In this document: positions 1 to 13,061 of the stretch, one piece after another
Position numbering within the stretch: the stretch's first letter is position 1
Layout: each line of letters opens with the position of its first letter
Source: Linnemannia hyalina
Lineage: Eukaryota; Mortierellomycota; Mortierellomycetes; Mortierellales; Mortierellaceae
Direction: 5' to 3'
NCBI GenBank assembly: GCA_019671135.1
Contig: JAHRHY010000002.1
Coordinates: 682,001 to 746,000, forward strand
DNA: 64,000 nt
Notes under the pieces: model-generated
The model's input: only the letters and a program-made list of their open reading frames with translations
Databases searched by the model: none
What the model was told of the DNA's origin: nothing
Position numbers and translations under genes: made by a program

Positions 1-1058
1 ACCATATCCGCCGGCCTCACCAAGAACCTCCTAATCGCGCCTATTTGGTTGTAAATGGCGAGAAATGAAGTCAGACGTCTCTTCTTCGTTCTCAATACGT
101 TAAGTATTAAGCATTAAGCTGAACCCCAAAGGCTCCATCGAACAACTCACCAGCCATTGCGAAACCCGTCACCTGGGTCGTCAACACGAGGAACAACCCC
201 GCGACAAAAGGCTGCTCTTCTCCATAAAAGATCTTCTGCAAGATCACAATATCAACCGCATACGCAGTATTGGCATTACAAGCAGCCATGGTCCCAATCA
301 AGATATGCTCCTTGATCGAAAACGGACCCGGGTTGAGCGTGAACGAGAACCCGATACGTGTGAACGGTACAAGAGTAATCCTGAATTGACGGGTGGGGAG
401 ACATTTGGCCATCATATGGCCTAGTGGGAGGGAGACGAGTGCGACTACGGGATAGCCTATCGAGATTTGGGTCTGGCGAAGGTAGAAGAATTGGTTGACA
501 AAGGCGATGATAGCGGTGAAGATGAGGCCGAGGAACCACATCCGAAAAGTGTTGTAGGGTAAACTTGGGTCATCGCTGCCTATATTGTGATAAGAGCGTG
601 GAAGGGGGTGGGGTAAGGGAATAGACAGGGAGAAGGGGGTCAGTTAGATTGGTCGGGAGACAACACAAAACGCAAGGGTGCTGTCCCGCCTATGGAAGGT
701 TTGGTTGGCTGGTAGTGCTCTTGGGAAAATAATAATCCCAAATAAACAAACTGAAAAAAAAAAGTTCGGTACAAGAGGGAAAAGGTACAAAACAAAAGTA
801 CTTACTGGAAACAGTTACTCGCACTTCTTCAATCGGCGAAACACCCTCATCCTCGTCAAGGTTGATAGGAGGCTGTTCGATGTACTCGAGGCTCTGCTTT
901 TCATTGTACTCGTTGAACTCGTTGTAGCGGTGGGAAGGGTATGTAGTCGAAGGGGTAGGGGTATGTGTCCATGAGGTGGAGGCAGAATGTGACTTTGTTG
1001 TTGTTGTTGTTGGAGGTGGGCCTGCCGACAGGTGCTTCGGTACACTCCTGAGCTCCAT
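1..1058 (-). CDS. OPT-family oligopeptide transporter, paralogue 1 (partial, N-terminal part; runs off left edge)
   Basis: Proton-coupled oligopeptide transporters of the OPT family import small peptides across fungal plasma membranes. Exons read by eye: 807..1058 region ending at 806 (806..1058), 151..579, and 1..40 continuing outside the window; introns 580..805 and 41..150 have GTAAGT/ATAG and GTGAGT/ATAG ends and keep phase. The deduced protein has the SPIEEVRVTVS block just before the first membrane segment and the family hallmark NPGPFSIKEH followed by a transmembrane stretch. It aligns residue by residue with the complete OPT gene at 4660..6973, including the same exon 1/exon 2 splice position, so the two are tandem duplicates. 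The Met at 1058 is the first in frame after a pyrimidine-rich leader, but a further upstream exon cannot be excluded; its Thr/Pro/His-rich N-terminus is longer than in paralogue 2. The remaining three quarters of the protein lie outside the window. Confidence 0.88.
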
Positions 1059-4000
1059 CTGTCTGTGTTTAGAAAAAGTGGGTATATGTCACAGAGGGTG
1101 TCGTTGTTACTTCTAAGGGTGTGAGTTATAGAGAGGTGAAGTGGAGGGAGGGTATTGTTGATCCTGAGGAGAAGAGGAGGCGGCTGTGTGAACGATGAGG
1201 AGAAGGAAAGAGTAGAAGGTGGACGGATATGTACAGAAGGAGTTGCCGAGGTGTATGAAGAGAGGGAAGGAAGAAGTGGTGATCGATCAAGGGAGCAAAG
1301 GGGAGGAAGACGGAGAGGAGAAGGAAGGATGATTATCGAACGACGCAGCGATAGAAGGAGAAAGGGAGAGAGGGGCTGTGGTTGCTTTTGATTGAAGGGT
1401 GAAGGATGTAAGTGGAATGAGGGATAGACGACAAATGGTGGAAGTAAAGGAAGTAAAGGAAGTAAAGGGAGGAGGAAAGGAAGTAAAGGGAAGAGGAAAG
1501 GAGAGCGAAGGAAAGAGAATAGAAGGAGGAAAGAAGTTGTTGAAGGGAAGGGGAAAACAGGAGCATCATCGATGCTTAAAAAGTCTCGCATTCGGCCGCG
1601 GCGATTGGGTGCTGATGGATGGTTCCTAGTATCAGTTATCACCAGTTGATTGATCGAACCACGACGCTGAATCTGGCACCTTCTGCCTCCATTGTTGGTG
1701 TTGTCTCCTTATGTGTGTCTGTTCACGGATAGACAACCGTGTGGTCCGTCCTACTCTCTTGTCCACATTGGTATCGATCGTCTTTGTGATATCGGTACTG
1801 TGCAATTTGCTCTTTTTTTTTTTTTTTTTTTTTTGGGATTTCACCCTTCCATGGATGCCGCCCCTTTGTGTGTGGCCCAATAATAGAGTCTCCTCGGATG
1901 TGTCTGCCGAACACAAGTCAGACCAACCAACAGAAAAATTGATTTCATGATCCAACCACTCCGACTGAGTGCGCAGGGGCTACACAAGAGGGATGGGAGA
2001 ATGAACTTCTTCGTGAAAACAGCCCTACAGAAAGAAGACCCAGCGCAAACACACTCACGCAACTCACCCATTCAAGGTCTAGCATCATTTCCTGAAAAGT
2101 GGTCAACAATGATCCCTTTTGGACTCGCACGAAAAAAAGAAAAAAAAATACTATGGAAAAATACAACATATGCGCCATCACAAACAGGTATATGGCCGCC
2201 TCTCTTGGGAGGTCCTGGGAAACGGATAATTCGAACACACGAGACAGTAGATGATAAAAAGAAAAGAAGACGCCCCAGTCCTCAAACATCCATCTACTCC
2301 TCTCTTTTTAGGCATGTTTGCAAAGTCATTTATTCTCCAACCCTTTCTACCTTGAGAATCCCTGTACCAATTTCACACATGTCCCCATCCACTCAAGATA
2401 TTGCGTCTAGAAAACAATGTTCCCATCGCTTCCCATCAAAACAACATAGTAAGCATCTTCTTTCATTCTTTGTGAGTGTTCTTGTATGTTCTACCTGTCT
2501 CTCCCCAAAAACACTCTCGATGCTCAATGGCTCTCTCTCTATCACGAACCCTTTCCCTGTCTTTCCCCTGCTTTTCTCCCATCAGCCTCAATTACCATGA
2601 TGATATGTAGAATGAAGCCTGTCCAATAGGATTGCTCCCTTTTTGTTTTAGGGTTGAGCGCCCAACTATGAACCTGAATCATGCCAAATAACAAGCTCCA
2701 TGAGGTTCATCATCATTCATTCCTGAGAGGGACTTACACATTGATATGCAGAGGACGAGTACTAGAAGCCATTAAGCATTATCTTCGCCACTCTAGTCCC
2801 GGCAAGCAGCCAAGCTACACGCCGCTAGTTGCTGAGTCCGAAATGAATAGTCAAGATGTACACTTTTCGACACATACGGAAAAGCGGCGCAATAAGAGAA
2901 AAGTAGAAATGATCTGACATCACATGTAGTGTCCAAAGACTGTAGCCGAGGGAGAGCAACCAAGTAAATAAAACTACATCTTTCCCTTCTCTTTCAAATA
3001 GCCTGAACCTTTTCTTATTGTCCTTGATAGACAGTAAGCCTCTCTTTCCCCTTTCAGCCTCCCTTATACTCTTCCATCAATCTGCTGCAGTGACAACCGG
3101 CGTCTAGGCAGCGAAGATGTATCAAAAGCAGTCGGAGATGCTCGGTCTGGGATCCGGTCTACAGACAAAAGGCGAGCAACTCGGGTCCAACACCCGTCAT
3201 TGTGTAACAAAGCCCGGAGCCCTCCCTTTTCAGGCCTTCGATACACCTGCATACATATATTGGGTTTTGGGTCATGCCTTCTTTTCTTTTTTGTGCGAAA
3301 TAGTTGTGTTACAGAACGTTCGCTGGATCAAAGGGAGCGTGGAAAAATGATGAGGTTGGGGAGTGCGACCATTTAGAGAATTAGAGCCAATCAAAAGAGA
3401 GCATGAGATTGTGCCTGAAGCGTGGCCGGAACTTGTGGAATGAGCGTACAGGACTGAAAAGGTGGTGGCGTCCTCTCTATGCCTCCATCTTCTTCCTCCT
3501 TTTAAGGACCACATGCGTCGTACTCTACAACCTCACATTGCAGTCCCTATGTTCTCTCAAGGACTAGACTCCTCGTCACCTTAGTTTTCTTTCTCCACAT
3601 CCACTTTCGTTTGCTGCATCAACACGGCGAACCGAGGCCCATGGACGATACCAAACTTGAATACTCGGACTTAGGATCCGAGGGAGATTGCAAATAAGAT
3701 GTACATCTAGACTATGAAGAGGTATTTGTTTCTAGCAATGGATCTTGGACTGTTGGACATACTGGGCGAATATGGACACCGGAGACACCATCCGTGAGGA
3801 CAAGAGTGAGCGAAATAAGGAGGCTACTAGAAAAACATAAATCCCTCAGGCTAATAAAAAATGAAGCGTGAGGCATTTTTACTTGACGCGACTTTTTGAT
3901 CAAGTCCATGCGCCATTTTTTCCCATAAAAAGGATGCGAGGTTCCTAAACGATACCTTTTTTTTTCCCTTTCTCTCTCCTCACCTCTATTTTTTCCAGTT

Positions 4001-4659
4001 CACTCCACTCTCTTCTTGACCATTTCTTTCCCTTTACCCTTCTCTCCCTTACCATTCTCGTCTTCCCCCTCCTCGTCACCTTTTCTTCCCTCAAACTCAG
4101 CCTCGCTCCTCTCACACTACACCACCATGCAATATCATACCAAAGCCCTTTCCACACGTCGTCTTGGTGTTCGATAATGCGTCTCGATGTAGATCGATGT
4201 CTGCCAGGGAGAGAGATCTGTGCCATGTGGAAAATGGGAAAAACAAAACGCACAAGAGGTGGATGGTACATCCATGTGTTGCATAAACAAAGTGCGACGT
4301 GTCACGCGTGGGGGAGGGGGTTGATGGTAGTGATACGGCAAGCAGGGAGGGAGGGCTCTCCTGATCCACATGCTTCCCTCATGCCCATCATTTTTTTCAT
4401 CTGGAATAATGCACAAACACATCGTCGATCTTGCGGAGCTGAATGGGTGGGGGTTAAAAAATAGTGGCGGCTAATTTAGTTGGTGACTGACCAAATGGAC
4501 GTATAGCAGTCGATGCGTTCAAGGCGAAGACAATTCTTCAAACAGCCAAACATATAGAGTAGTTGTTGAATGAACAATTTATTACAGGGGGTAAATGGTA
4601 TGAACAGCACTAATAGGCTGGTGTCGTGGATGGAAATAAAAGAAAAAAAGGGAGACCTA
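1059..4659. other. intergenic region between the two OPT genes
   Basis: No gene is supported here. The plus strand is strongly purine-rich from about 1150 to 1580 (GGAAAGGAAGTAAAG-type runs), which is a pyrimidine-rich leader or promoter from the viewpoint of the minus-strand OPT gene. A T22 homopolymer sits at 1813..1834. A pyrimidine-rich tract lies at about 3958-4090. Open frames here are low-complexity and have no recognisable domain. Confidence 0.6.
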
Positions 4660-6973
4660 CTACCAGGATTCACCTGCGTAGTTGGCGCCACCGAGAGGAC
4701 AGTGATCATAGACACCGTCAGCAGGGTTACCCCACCAGGCGGGGAACTCGCCATCCCAGGACTGGACAGCAAAGAAGATCAGGAGACCAGCGATGGCCAC
4801 TCCGGTATCTAAGGCAGCGGAGGTCAGGTAGTTGTAGCGAGACCACCAGTCGTAACGGTAACGTCTGAGCCAGAAAGCGAAGATGAAGCCGAGGGCAAGA
4901 CCGTTGGTGTACATGTAGGGAAGACCGGGAGGCATGTTGGAGGTGGCGGCCAGCAACACAGGCCAGTGGACGAGCTTCAACCATTCAATATGGGGGAACT
5001 TCTTGGAGAGGGCCCAGAAGAAAAGAGGGAGGAGGGCACCGACAAGGAAACCCCACTGGACCGGGGCGTAGAGAGCGTCGTCCTTGCTACCAAAGACGCG
5101 AGCAGGTCCGATGGCACCCCAGATGACCGAGGCCGAGTAGAAGGTCTTTGTGGAACGGCAAGTGAAGGGTGCGCCTTGTGGGGTGCAGACGTTAGGACGG
5201 GTGTTGATCAACCAGGTGGCAGTACCCAAATTGATGATGCAGGAGATGACGGCAGAGACCAACTGGGCCATGAACATGACCTTTGGAGGGATCTTCATGT
5301 AGTGTCCCAGCTTCAAATCAGAGACAAAGTTGAGGGCCTGAACGTTGACGATGTAACCGTAGGTCTTGAAGGTGACGTTGGCGATTGCGTTACCGGGTAA
5401 GATGTAACCGATAACGTACTCAGTGACAATGTTCAAACCAGGCTGCTGGTTGGTGACAGCCTGGACGATACCGACGGGCAAGACAAAGATGATGGCGATA
5501 GCAAGGGCGAGAAGAAGGGCCCACCAAGGCATGTAGTCCCAGACAACACAAGTGACCATGGAGAGAGCGAAGGTGACAATGAAGAGGAGACCGTACCACC
5601 AGTCGGGAACCTCGGGGTATGCACGCATCAAGCGGGAGTGGACATCCTCGTTTTCAGCACGGGCAGACTTCCAGCGCTCGACAATCTCGCGACCGTTGTA
5701 CAGGAGGACGTGGACGATGGTGGCAGTCAGACCGGCGAAACCGACTCCATAGGTCAGAGCAAAGAAGGAGTCCATGCGGAGAGGACCATACTCGACGTAC
5801 AACTGCTCATCCAAGATACCCTGGGCGTTGAGGACAAGACTCTTGTCGTACTCGGACCCGTTGCCCCTGTACAATACGGCGGTGACAATAGGGAAAGTCT
5901 TGGAGCCCCAGAGGTCAGAGTAGTAGGCCCAGGGGACCATGACCCAGGCGACGAGGATGAAACCGACCAAGATGTTGACCTGGGCGAACCAAGGGGTGAC
6001 CAATGGTCCGATGTAGTACGAGGCAGCAGACCAGTCGAGGGCAATGACACCAATACCAAGACCATTAGTGCCGGTGAGCTGGGAGAGGACGACGTTGTTG
6101 GGGTTGATCCAGCAGATCCAGGCAATGTAACCGATGGTGGGGAAGATCAAACCGGGGAGCCAGTAGTACACAAAGGAACCACCAGCGATGATCATGAAGT
6201 ATTTCATCCTCGACATGCGACCGCTATTGTCCTCGTCACGCTGGGCGTGGAGTGAACGGAAAAGCGAGGCAGTGACCAAGGTCGAGGGCCAGATCATGTG
6301 AGCAGGGCGGACCAAGAAGCGACGAATGGCACCAGCAATGGCGAAACCTGTGATTTGGGTGGTAAGGACAAGGAACATGCCGGCGACAAAGGACTTCTCG
6401 CTGTTGTACCACAACTTTTGCAAGATGACAATGTCGACAGCATAGGCAGTGCCCTGGTTACAGGCGACCATGGTTCCGATGAGGACGTGCTCCTTGATGT
6501 TGAAGGGACCGGGGTTGAGCGAGAACTTGAAGCCAAAGAGGTTGAACTGGCTGGTGGGGAGGACACGGGCCATGAAGTGACCCATGGGGAGCGAGAGAAG
6601 GGCGACGACAGAGTAACCGATCGAGATCTGGGTCTGACGAAGATAGAAGAATTGGTTGACAAAGGAGATGATGCAGGTCCAGAAGAGACCGAGGAACCAC
6701 ATGCGGAATGTGTTGTAGGGCATAGTGGGGTCATCGGTGTCTGTAGTAGGGTAGGGTTGCAGCAGGGAAGTGGATAATTATTAGTCATTAAGCTTTGAGA
6801 GAAGAGTGGGCAAGGATAAAGGGGAGATGAAGGAGAGGAGACTTACTGGAGATGGTAACTCGAACTTCTTCGATGGGGGAATCATCTTCCTCATCGAGGT
6901 TGAGCTGAGGCTCGACGTCGTCGAACTGCTTCTCGTTCTCGTACTTTTCGTGAATGACTTCTTCCTTCTCCAT
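4660..6973 (-). CDS. OPT-family oligopeptide transporter, paralogue 2 (complete, 735 aa)
   Basis: Membrane importer of small peptides, proton-coupled by family knowledge. Two exons: 6847..6973 (start ATG at 6973, 42 codons plus 1 nt) and 4660..6740, joined across a 106-nt GTAAGT...ACAG intron inside an Asn codon. Family signatures visible: SPIEEVRVTIS at residues 31-41, NPGPFNIKEH near residue 110, KIPPKVMFMAQ in the C-terminal half, and about 14-16 hydrophobic segments. The protein ends in a short polar tail after PLGGANYAG, as fungal OPTs typically do, with a real stop at 4660. Length fits the family (roughly 700-900 aa). It is tandem with, and in the same orientation as, the partial paralogue on its downstream side. 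The acidic N-terminus before the SPIEEVR block is predicted cytosolic. Substrate range cannot be read from sequence. Confidence 0.95.
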
Positions 6974-9672
6974 GGTGGATGGGAGAGTATTAGGATGAGA
7001 GGGGAAAAGAGAGAAGGAGGTGAAAGGGTGAGGGGTGGGTGGATGTTGGAAAACGGCACAAGGAAAAAAGTAGAAAGAAGTGGGAGATGATCGGATATTT
7101 ATGTTATTATTGACAAAACTGTAAGTGGTGACACTCCTCCGTTCCATTGCTCGATCGAACCACTTTCCCAGACGAACGATGACAATAGATGAAAGGGAGG
7201 GGGAGAGAAGGAGAGAGGGAGAGCGTCGTGGGATTCTATTCGCACAAGAACAACAATAACAGCAATAACAGTTGTGGACGAATGGGATGGGTAAACACCC
7301 GTCTGTTGCGAAATGAAATTGGGAGAGAACAAACAAACAGGGACAAGGGGAAAAAAGAGCGTGCCTCGGCCTTTCTTTCTTTGCGTTTATGTTGTATGAC
7401 ACCGAACGTTATACACATGCCTACTCTCTCTCTCTTATTTGTTTGTGTCACGAATAGAGGTTGAAAAAGAAGAGAGGAAAGAGACGCTAATCCCAATGCG
7501 AAATGCGAGGAGAGTGCGTATGACCTGGAAACTACCGGTTATGGATTCCCCTTGGTCGTGGCTCTCTTATTTCCTCTAAATCTTGTTCAGATGGACACCT
7601 ATTGACCCCTTTTGGACATGGGCAGGTGTGCCGGACAAAACTTTCTTTTCGCTCAACAACAACAAAGAATGCGATTGGCCATACTCAACCAGCGGAGAAC
7701 ATGGCTTTCGTGCTTTGTTCTAGCTCTGCTTTGTTCATGTCTTGTCATTGCATGAGCGAATAGGATTCATTCCAGCAGGAACAAGAGCACACCACTGTCT
7801 CTTGCATCCTTCTCTTTCCTGCACTCTACTGTTGACTGGCTGGCGGACAAGACATGACACTCAACTCCGTTAGAGAAGTTTACCCTTCAAGACCAACATG
7901 CTTATCACTTTGTACTCTTGCCAGTTTCATTTCCACCAGAGCCAGCCAATAAAATTGTTCAAAGACCTCAATGGGGTAGGGAGCTTGGCCTCTGAGCCAC
8001 AAGAACGATGTAAGCCATCCATCCCATAAAAGCGCTTTCCTGTAGATAATCCGAACCATAAGAAGCTACTTGAACATCGGCATTGACATCTTGCTACAAT
8101 TGTTCATCCATGATTCAAGGGCTAGCTGGCCCCATTGACATACCTCTTGTACCTTTTGCTCAGCACTCTCATACACATTGTTCTTACTCCTTCTCCTCCC
8201 GATCATTTGTGAACAATGAACAATAATAAGCTTACGCTTCTTTCGTTCAGACTCAAACCACCAGCGACAACTTTTGCCCCTCTTCGCCTCCTTTCATCCT
8301 TGAAGGACGCTTTGATAATCAATTTGTAGGAAACTGAACTGTGCACCGCCTAATGTTGCCAAAGTAACTGTCGAAAGCCAAAAAAAAAAAAAAAGGCCGG
8401 GAAGCAAGGTACAAGGGATGGAGAGATAGGGACTCACTCTTCCGAGGACCCACAGAGCAGCACACTCTTTCTCTTCTTCGTACTTCGTCTCTGAGCACGA
8501 ATAGTTTCTTTGTTCGATCGGGTTTTCCCTTCGATGCAGCATCTTGTCATCCATTGGTCGTACTCCCTTGCGCCTTCTGTTTTTCCCTGAACTGTTTTTC
8601 CCTTCACTCCAGTCTAGCATTCGTTCGGCTATTGGACCGAACCAAACGGACTCTTTCCGGATGAGCATACACACACCACCTCCCTCCTTCTCATAAACAA
8701 GAAACAAGAAAATGGGCGTGTGTCATCGAAAATAAGAAAGAGATACGAAACTCTAAATAGGTCCTCTCCAACCGTCTACAGAATTCACATCACACGCCAC
8801 GATGCATTTTTTTTTTTTGAACAATGAAGAATAGCCGGACAGAAGAACTTTGTATCCCTGCTCTTTACCCCTCTTTTTTTTTTCTTTTTGCGGCGGAAGA
8901 AAGCATGTACACTGTCAACATCAGCGCCGACCCCCCCTTTCACTTACAGTACAAAGAGAGGAATCACAACAAACAACAAGACCGTGGGTACCTTCCTCTT
9001 TCTTCTCATTGCAAATAAACCAAAAGTCAACTCCCTTTCAACAAACAACTTCGCAGATTTTCTCTCATTCTCCCTTCTCAACGGCGCATAATAACGAGTC
9101 CATACACAAACACAAGCAAATACGAACCAAGTGCTCTCCTTAACCTTCACGTCCTTGTTGTTCAAATTGCAATCAATACACAAACATTTCATTCCCAAAA
9201 CGTGGAATCACGGTCGGGTGGACAACCGAAGAAGAATAAAAAAAAGCACAAGGCCTATGATTCTCCAACCAATCACAGCCCATCCTTGCGTGTGTCTCGA
9301 TCGCGAAGGGAAAGGTGAAAACGGATGCTGCTGCCGGAGCTTACTGCATGTTAACGGAACCAAAGAAAGTAGGAGCACGTGCTCTGCGAGACGTAGGCTT
9401 GGACTTGGACATTGCAGATTATGTCTCCTAGCAATTAGGATGGTGAGGCACTAGCCACCAGAACTCCGCGTTACCGTGAACGAATCGGGTGCCTTCACAT
9501 CTATAAGCCATATATACTTTACTCGTCTTCATACTTGATCCAATCGTTACAGTTACCAAAAGATCCAGATCCCATTTTTTTCAATGCTGGAATGCGACTG
9601 TTGTTTATGATGATTTTGTGTGAAAAAAAGAAAAAAAAGGGTGTATGAATGTTGAGTGAGGGTAGGCGCTGT
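6974..9672. other. intergenic region, OPT2 promoter side to 3' end of the TPR gene
   Basis: About 2.7 kb with no supported gene. The stretch next to the OPT start (6974..7260) is purine-rich on the plus strand, i.e. CT-rich upstream of the minus-strand gene. Homopolymers: A-tract near 8380, T-tracts near 8810 and 8874. I looked for tRNA B-box and 5S patterns by eye and saw none. The longest frame (8294..8707, minus) is not convincing. Confidence 0.55.
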
Positions 9673-11334
9673 TTAGTTCATCTCCTCGTCGTCATCCTCG
9701 TACTCAATTTCTCCGCCCTCGATCTCCTCCTGCTCAATTTCTGGCCCCAAAACCTGAGTGATGGTCTCCAAAAGCTCCTGGGTATGCTGCAGCAAAGGCT
9801 GATCTGTGGACTCTGTCGTGTGCCAGAGCTAATGCAGGTAATAATGAAATAAAGTAAGGGTTAATATATATGACAACATACAGATATCAATCGCAAACCA
9901 ATAGCAAAATAAAAGTGTCCAACAAGTGTTCGCACGGTACCTTGACGCAGGCGTTTAATGCCTCCCTGGCGTTTTCCAACTGCTCTTGCCTTTCTTCTTC
10001 AGCGGTAGGCGAAGACTCATCAACCTCCTCGGCAGCAATATAGTTGGCCCATCCAAAGAGATATAATGTGTCGGGGACCTGGTCGTTCTCCTCAATCAAT
10101 CCGTTCAAGACCGTGAAGGCTTCGTCGTACATGGCAGTCTCCAACAGAAGCTTGACCAATGCCAAACGGGTCTCGTAGTCAGGTGTAGGCCCATCTTCCT
10201 CGGTTGGGTCCGATCCCAACCACAATGCCAATCCCTGCGCCAAAGCAGCCTTGGCCTCATCCACACGCTGTTGACTCAATCTGACCGAGGCCATGGTCTG
10301 GTATACCTCTGGTGTCACAGGCTCAATCTGGATCGCCTGTGCCAAGTAAGTCTCGCACTGTGATTCTGCGTTAGATTCGAAACTATCAAGAAATATGGTG
10401 GGTGGTGATGAATAAAGAGTCGTAAGTATCCTTGTCCTTAGCGTTCATGTAAATTTCCTACGCACTCCTTCGCCTTTGTTGTATTCGCCCTTGCATCCTG
10501 GCAGTGAATTATCCATAATCAATCCAAGCTTGTTTTCTTATTCTTCCGTCTCCGATGGCTCTCCAGTTGTCGCCTTTGTATCCTAAAGCCAAATATCCCA
10601 ACGTCGATCTCATTTTGCTTGTCTCATAAGCCTCTTTTGTAGCTGCCCTTGTATCCTGAAAGTCAATTATTCCATTGTCATGTCGAAATTGAAGACGAGA
10701 CATGGAGCAGAGTGACATACCAGCAGTCGGTAAGGTAGATGTCGGTCATGGAGCAAAGTGCGGACGAGATCTTGCTGGACAACATCAAGTACTCGCTTCC
10801 TTTGGTGAGATCCTGAGGCATGGCCGCACGCTCGGCAATCATGAGGTTGACTCCTTGTTGGAAATATGAGATCGCCTCCAGCTGCTCCGACATTTGACCG
10901 AGGTACATGAACTTTGAGTAACCAGAGTTGGGCTGAATCTTGACGCATTGGAGAAAGTGCTATCGAGGTATGAAAGTTCCAATAACGAAAGAGGAGGTTA
11001 GAAAACGCGATCTGGCATCATAAGACATCCTTGCAGTAGTTGCTAGCAAGGCAAATGTGGTTCCCCGCAGTTTTATATGTCGTCTTGATAGACATACCTC
11101 CTTGGCTTCGTTGAACAGCTCAAGCTCGACCTCGATGGAACCAGCAGCCTCGAGAGCAGCGAGATTCTGGGGCTCCATTTGCAAGGCACGCATGGCGAAC
11201 TGGTGGGCGAGCTCAAACTCGAATGTGTCGAGGGCCTGGTTGGCCTGGGCAAGGAGGTCATTGACGGTGTAGGTTGGCGCTGGTGCGCTTCCTGGTTGCC
11301 GGGTTGTGACTTTTGAGCGCTGGAACTTTCCCAT
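9673..11334 (-). CDS. TPR-repeat protein, probable Rpl4 assembly chaperone Acl4 homologue (357 aa)
   Basis: Acl4 in yeast binds newly made ribosomal protein Rpl4 and carries it to the pre-60S ribosome in the nucleus. Four exons: 11098..11334, 10721..10959, 9941..10382 and 9673..9828; phases sum correctly to 357 codons plus stop. The N-terminus is short and basic (MGKFQRSKV), followed by a run of TPR-like helical pairs: NDLLAQANQALDTFEFELAHQFA at about residues 27-50 (quoted as the first pair), ALQMEPQNLAAL, KIQPNSGYSKFMYLGQM, AIQIEPVTPEVYQTMASVRL, then LALVKLLLETAMYDEAFTVL. The tail is strongly acidic (YEDDDEEMN), as in Acl4. Intron 2 (10383..10720, 338 nt) is unusually long for this gene. 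Identity as a TPR protein is firm; the Acl4 assignment rests on TPR arrangement, length and acidic tail and is my recognition, not a search. Confidence 0.8.
10383..10720 (-). repeat. degenerate internal repeats in intron 2 of the TPR gene
   Basis: The motif YTTGYATCCT recurs at about 10490, 10575 and 10648 (spacing 84 and 74 nt) with partly matching flanks; the first and third copies also share AATTAT-CCAT downstream. This suggests a decayed ~80-bp tandem duplication that lengthened the intron. Confidence 0.35.
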
Positions 11335-13061
11335 GTGTGGAATGTGTCGGAGGGGGGGAGGTCGAGGGAGGAAGGTGGGATGAGCTGGAGGAGTTGTTCG
11401 ACTGCTGAGAGAGAAAAAAAAAAAAAAAAAAAAAAGTAAAACAGGAGAGACTGGCTTTGGTTGCAGCTCAACTTTTTTTTTTTGTGTGTGTGTGTAAATA
11501 TCGCTAAGCCACTGCGTCTTGTCAGGCTGGCGTATTCCAGGCACAAAGAAAAGCAAAACGCCACCATTTTTACTTTCTCATCACAACTAGCTTGAGCGCT
11601 TCTTTTCCTCGACCTTCTCTCCACTCCCAGGTCAACAACACATATTTCCTTTCTTTTACTTTCCACTCACGCCTTCGCAGCTCTGCCTCACTCCTATTCG
11701 CTCTCTTTCCGTTACTCACTTTCATCAACAACAAGATTCAACGACCTGCCCGCGTCGCCGTGCATAACAAGAATCAGAAGGAAGTGGGACAAGGGTCGAA
11801 AAAAAGACGATGATATCGTTGTGCTATCGACGAACGACAATGGTGAAGACGGAAACTAAACGATAAAATCAACGACAAGGACAGGAATCTACGACGGCGC
11901 AAAACGGCGACGTCGGAAAGGAGGTCTTCGTAATGAAGGCTGCCATTGGCTATTACAATGTAACAATATCAACGAAAGACGACGACAAACGGGACATTCA
12001 ACGATAATATCAGCAAAGTAGCAAAGGACGAAAATGAGGAAACAGAAAAAGGACAGAGAGATCGCTTAAGTTGAGCGAGGGTCAATCCGCAACAGGATCG
12101 AGGTTGAGAATCGCCAAGCCAAGAACTAACAAAGTCATCGATAACGATGGTCACTCCTGAAACCATGGGCGAGGATGAACAATGCAACACTGACAAAGAC
12201 GGCGATACCAGTTGATACCGCTTGATACCGCTTGGGGTATCTAGGTCTAGGTCCCGAACGGGCCTTGCAGGTCGTTCATTTACCAATTTGATTGAGGCAT
12301 CGCAGGCCGTCAGAATTTTTTATCCATAGAAAAGCGTAGAAAGAGACCAAAAATGAAAAGGTGTTGTTCGTGTCATTTTGACCATAAACAAGAAAGGTTC
12401 CAATGCACCCGAGAAAAAAAATGAGACGATCTATGAACAGGCATTTATTGTATTTGTCCTTCACTCTATTCAATTGAAAAGGAAAAGCACGACATCGAAA
12501 GAACAGTGCCGTTATCCACCCTAGGGTTCAAAAGATGTGTGAAAAGGAGAGGCAAGGAGAAAAACGATAGAAAAAGTAAAAACTGAAAATGGGGGGAAGT
12601 CCTATACAAGATATGTACAATGAACTATGTACAAGCGAGATGGTAGTCCCGCGATTCTTTGTGTGTTTGAGTGAGAGTGTGAGGGTGCTGTATATACGGG
12701 TGTGTTGTGTGTTGTGTATTAGCATGCCGATGGTTGAAGCCGAGGTGTGCATGGGACCAAAGCCCCCACGCTCATTGACTCCCTTGACAAGTGCTAGTGT
12801 TGTAGTTGGCGTGGTGTTGTCTCTTTGCTGTCTGCGATGGCTCCGGTACTGAATTTTTTGTTGTTGATAATTTTTTTTGCTGTTTTTTGTGTTATTGATG
12901 TGCTGTAGATATCCCGCGTCAAGTTGCCGCTCAGAACTGCAGATCTATCCACCCAACGTGGACTCGACCCTGAAATCCTGACTCATCCTGACATCCATAA
13001 AAGAAAAAATAAATATCGAAGATCCTGATTATATGTACGATGGTTTGTCGTCTTCGAGAGG
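11335..13061. other. intergenic region between the TPR gene and Pumilio 3' end
   Basis: No gene supported. An A22 tract lies at 11414..11435 and a T10 plus (GT)n run near 11471..11494, both in the 5' leader side of the TPR gene. From about 11800 to 12010 the DNA is rich in ACGAC/GACGA words without coding character. The side near 12500-13060 is presumably 3' UTR of Pumilio. Confidence 0.5.

Noticed and set aside
815..1642. 275-codon minus-strand frame rich in Leu, Ser, Pro, Phe
   Set aside because: Translation of a pyrimidine-rich leader; its 3' part overlaps the true first OPT exon in another frame.
1947..2600. 217-codon plus-strand frame between the OPT genes
   Set aside because: Composition is random-like with A/T homopolymers, no domain, no intron pattern, no conserved start context.
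8294..8707. 137-codon minus-strand frame
   Set aside because: Contains a poly-Phe from a T-tract, no recognisable feature, isolated in noncoding DNA.
12900..13000. Possible tRNA B-box (GGGTCGAGTCC on the minus strand)
   Set aside because: No matching A-box, anticodon arm or acceptor stem pairing could be found around it.
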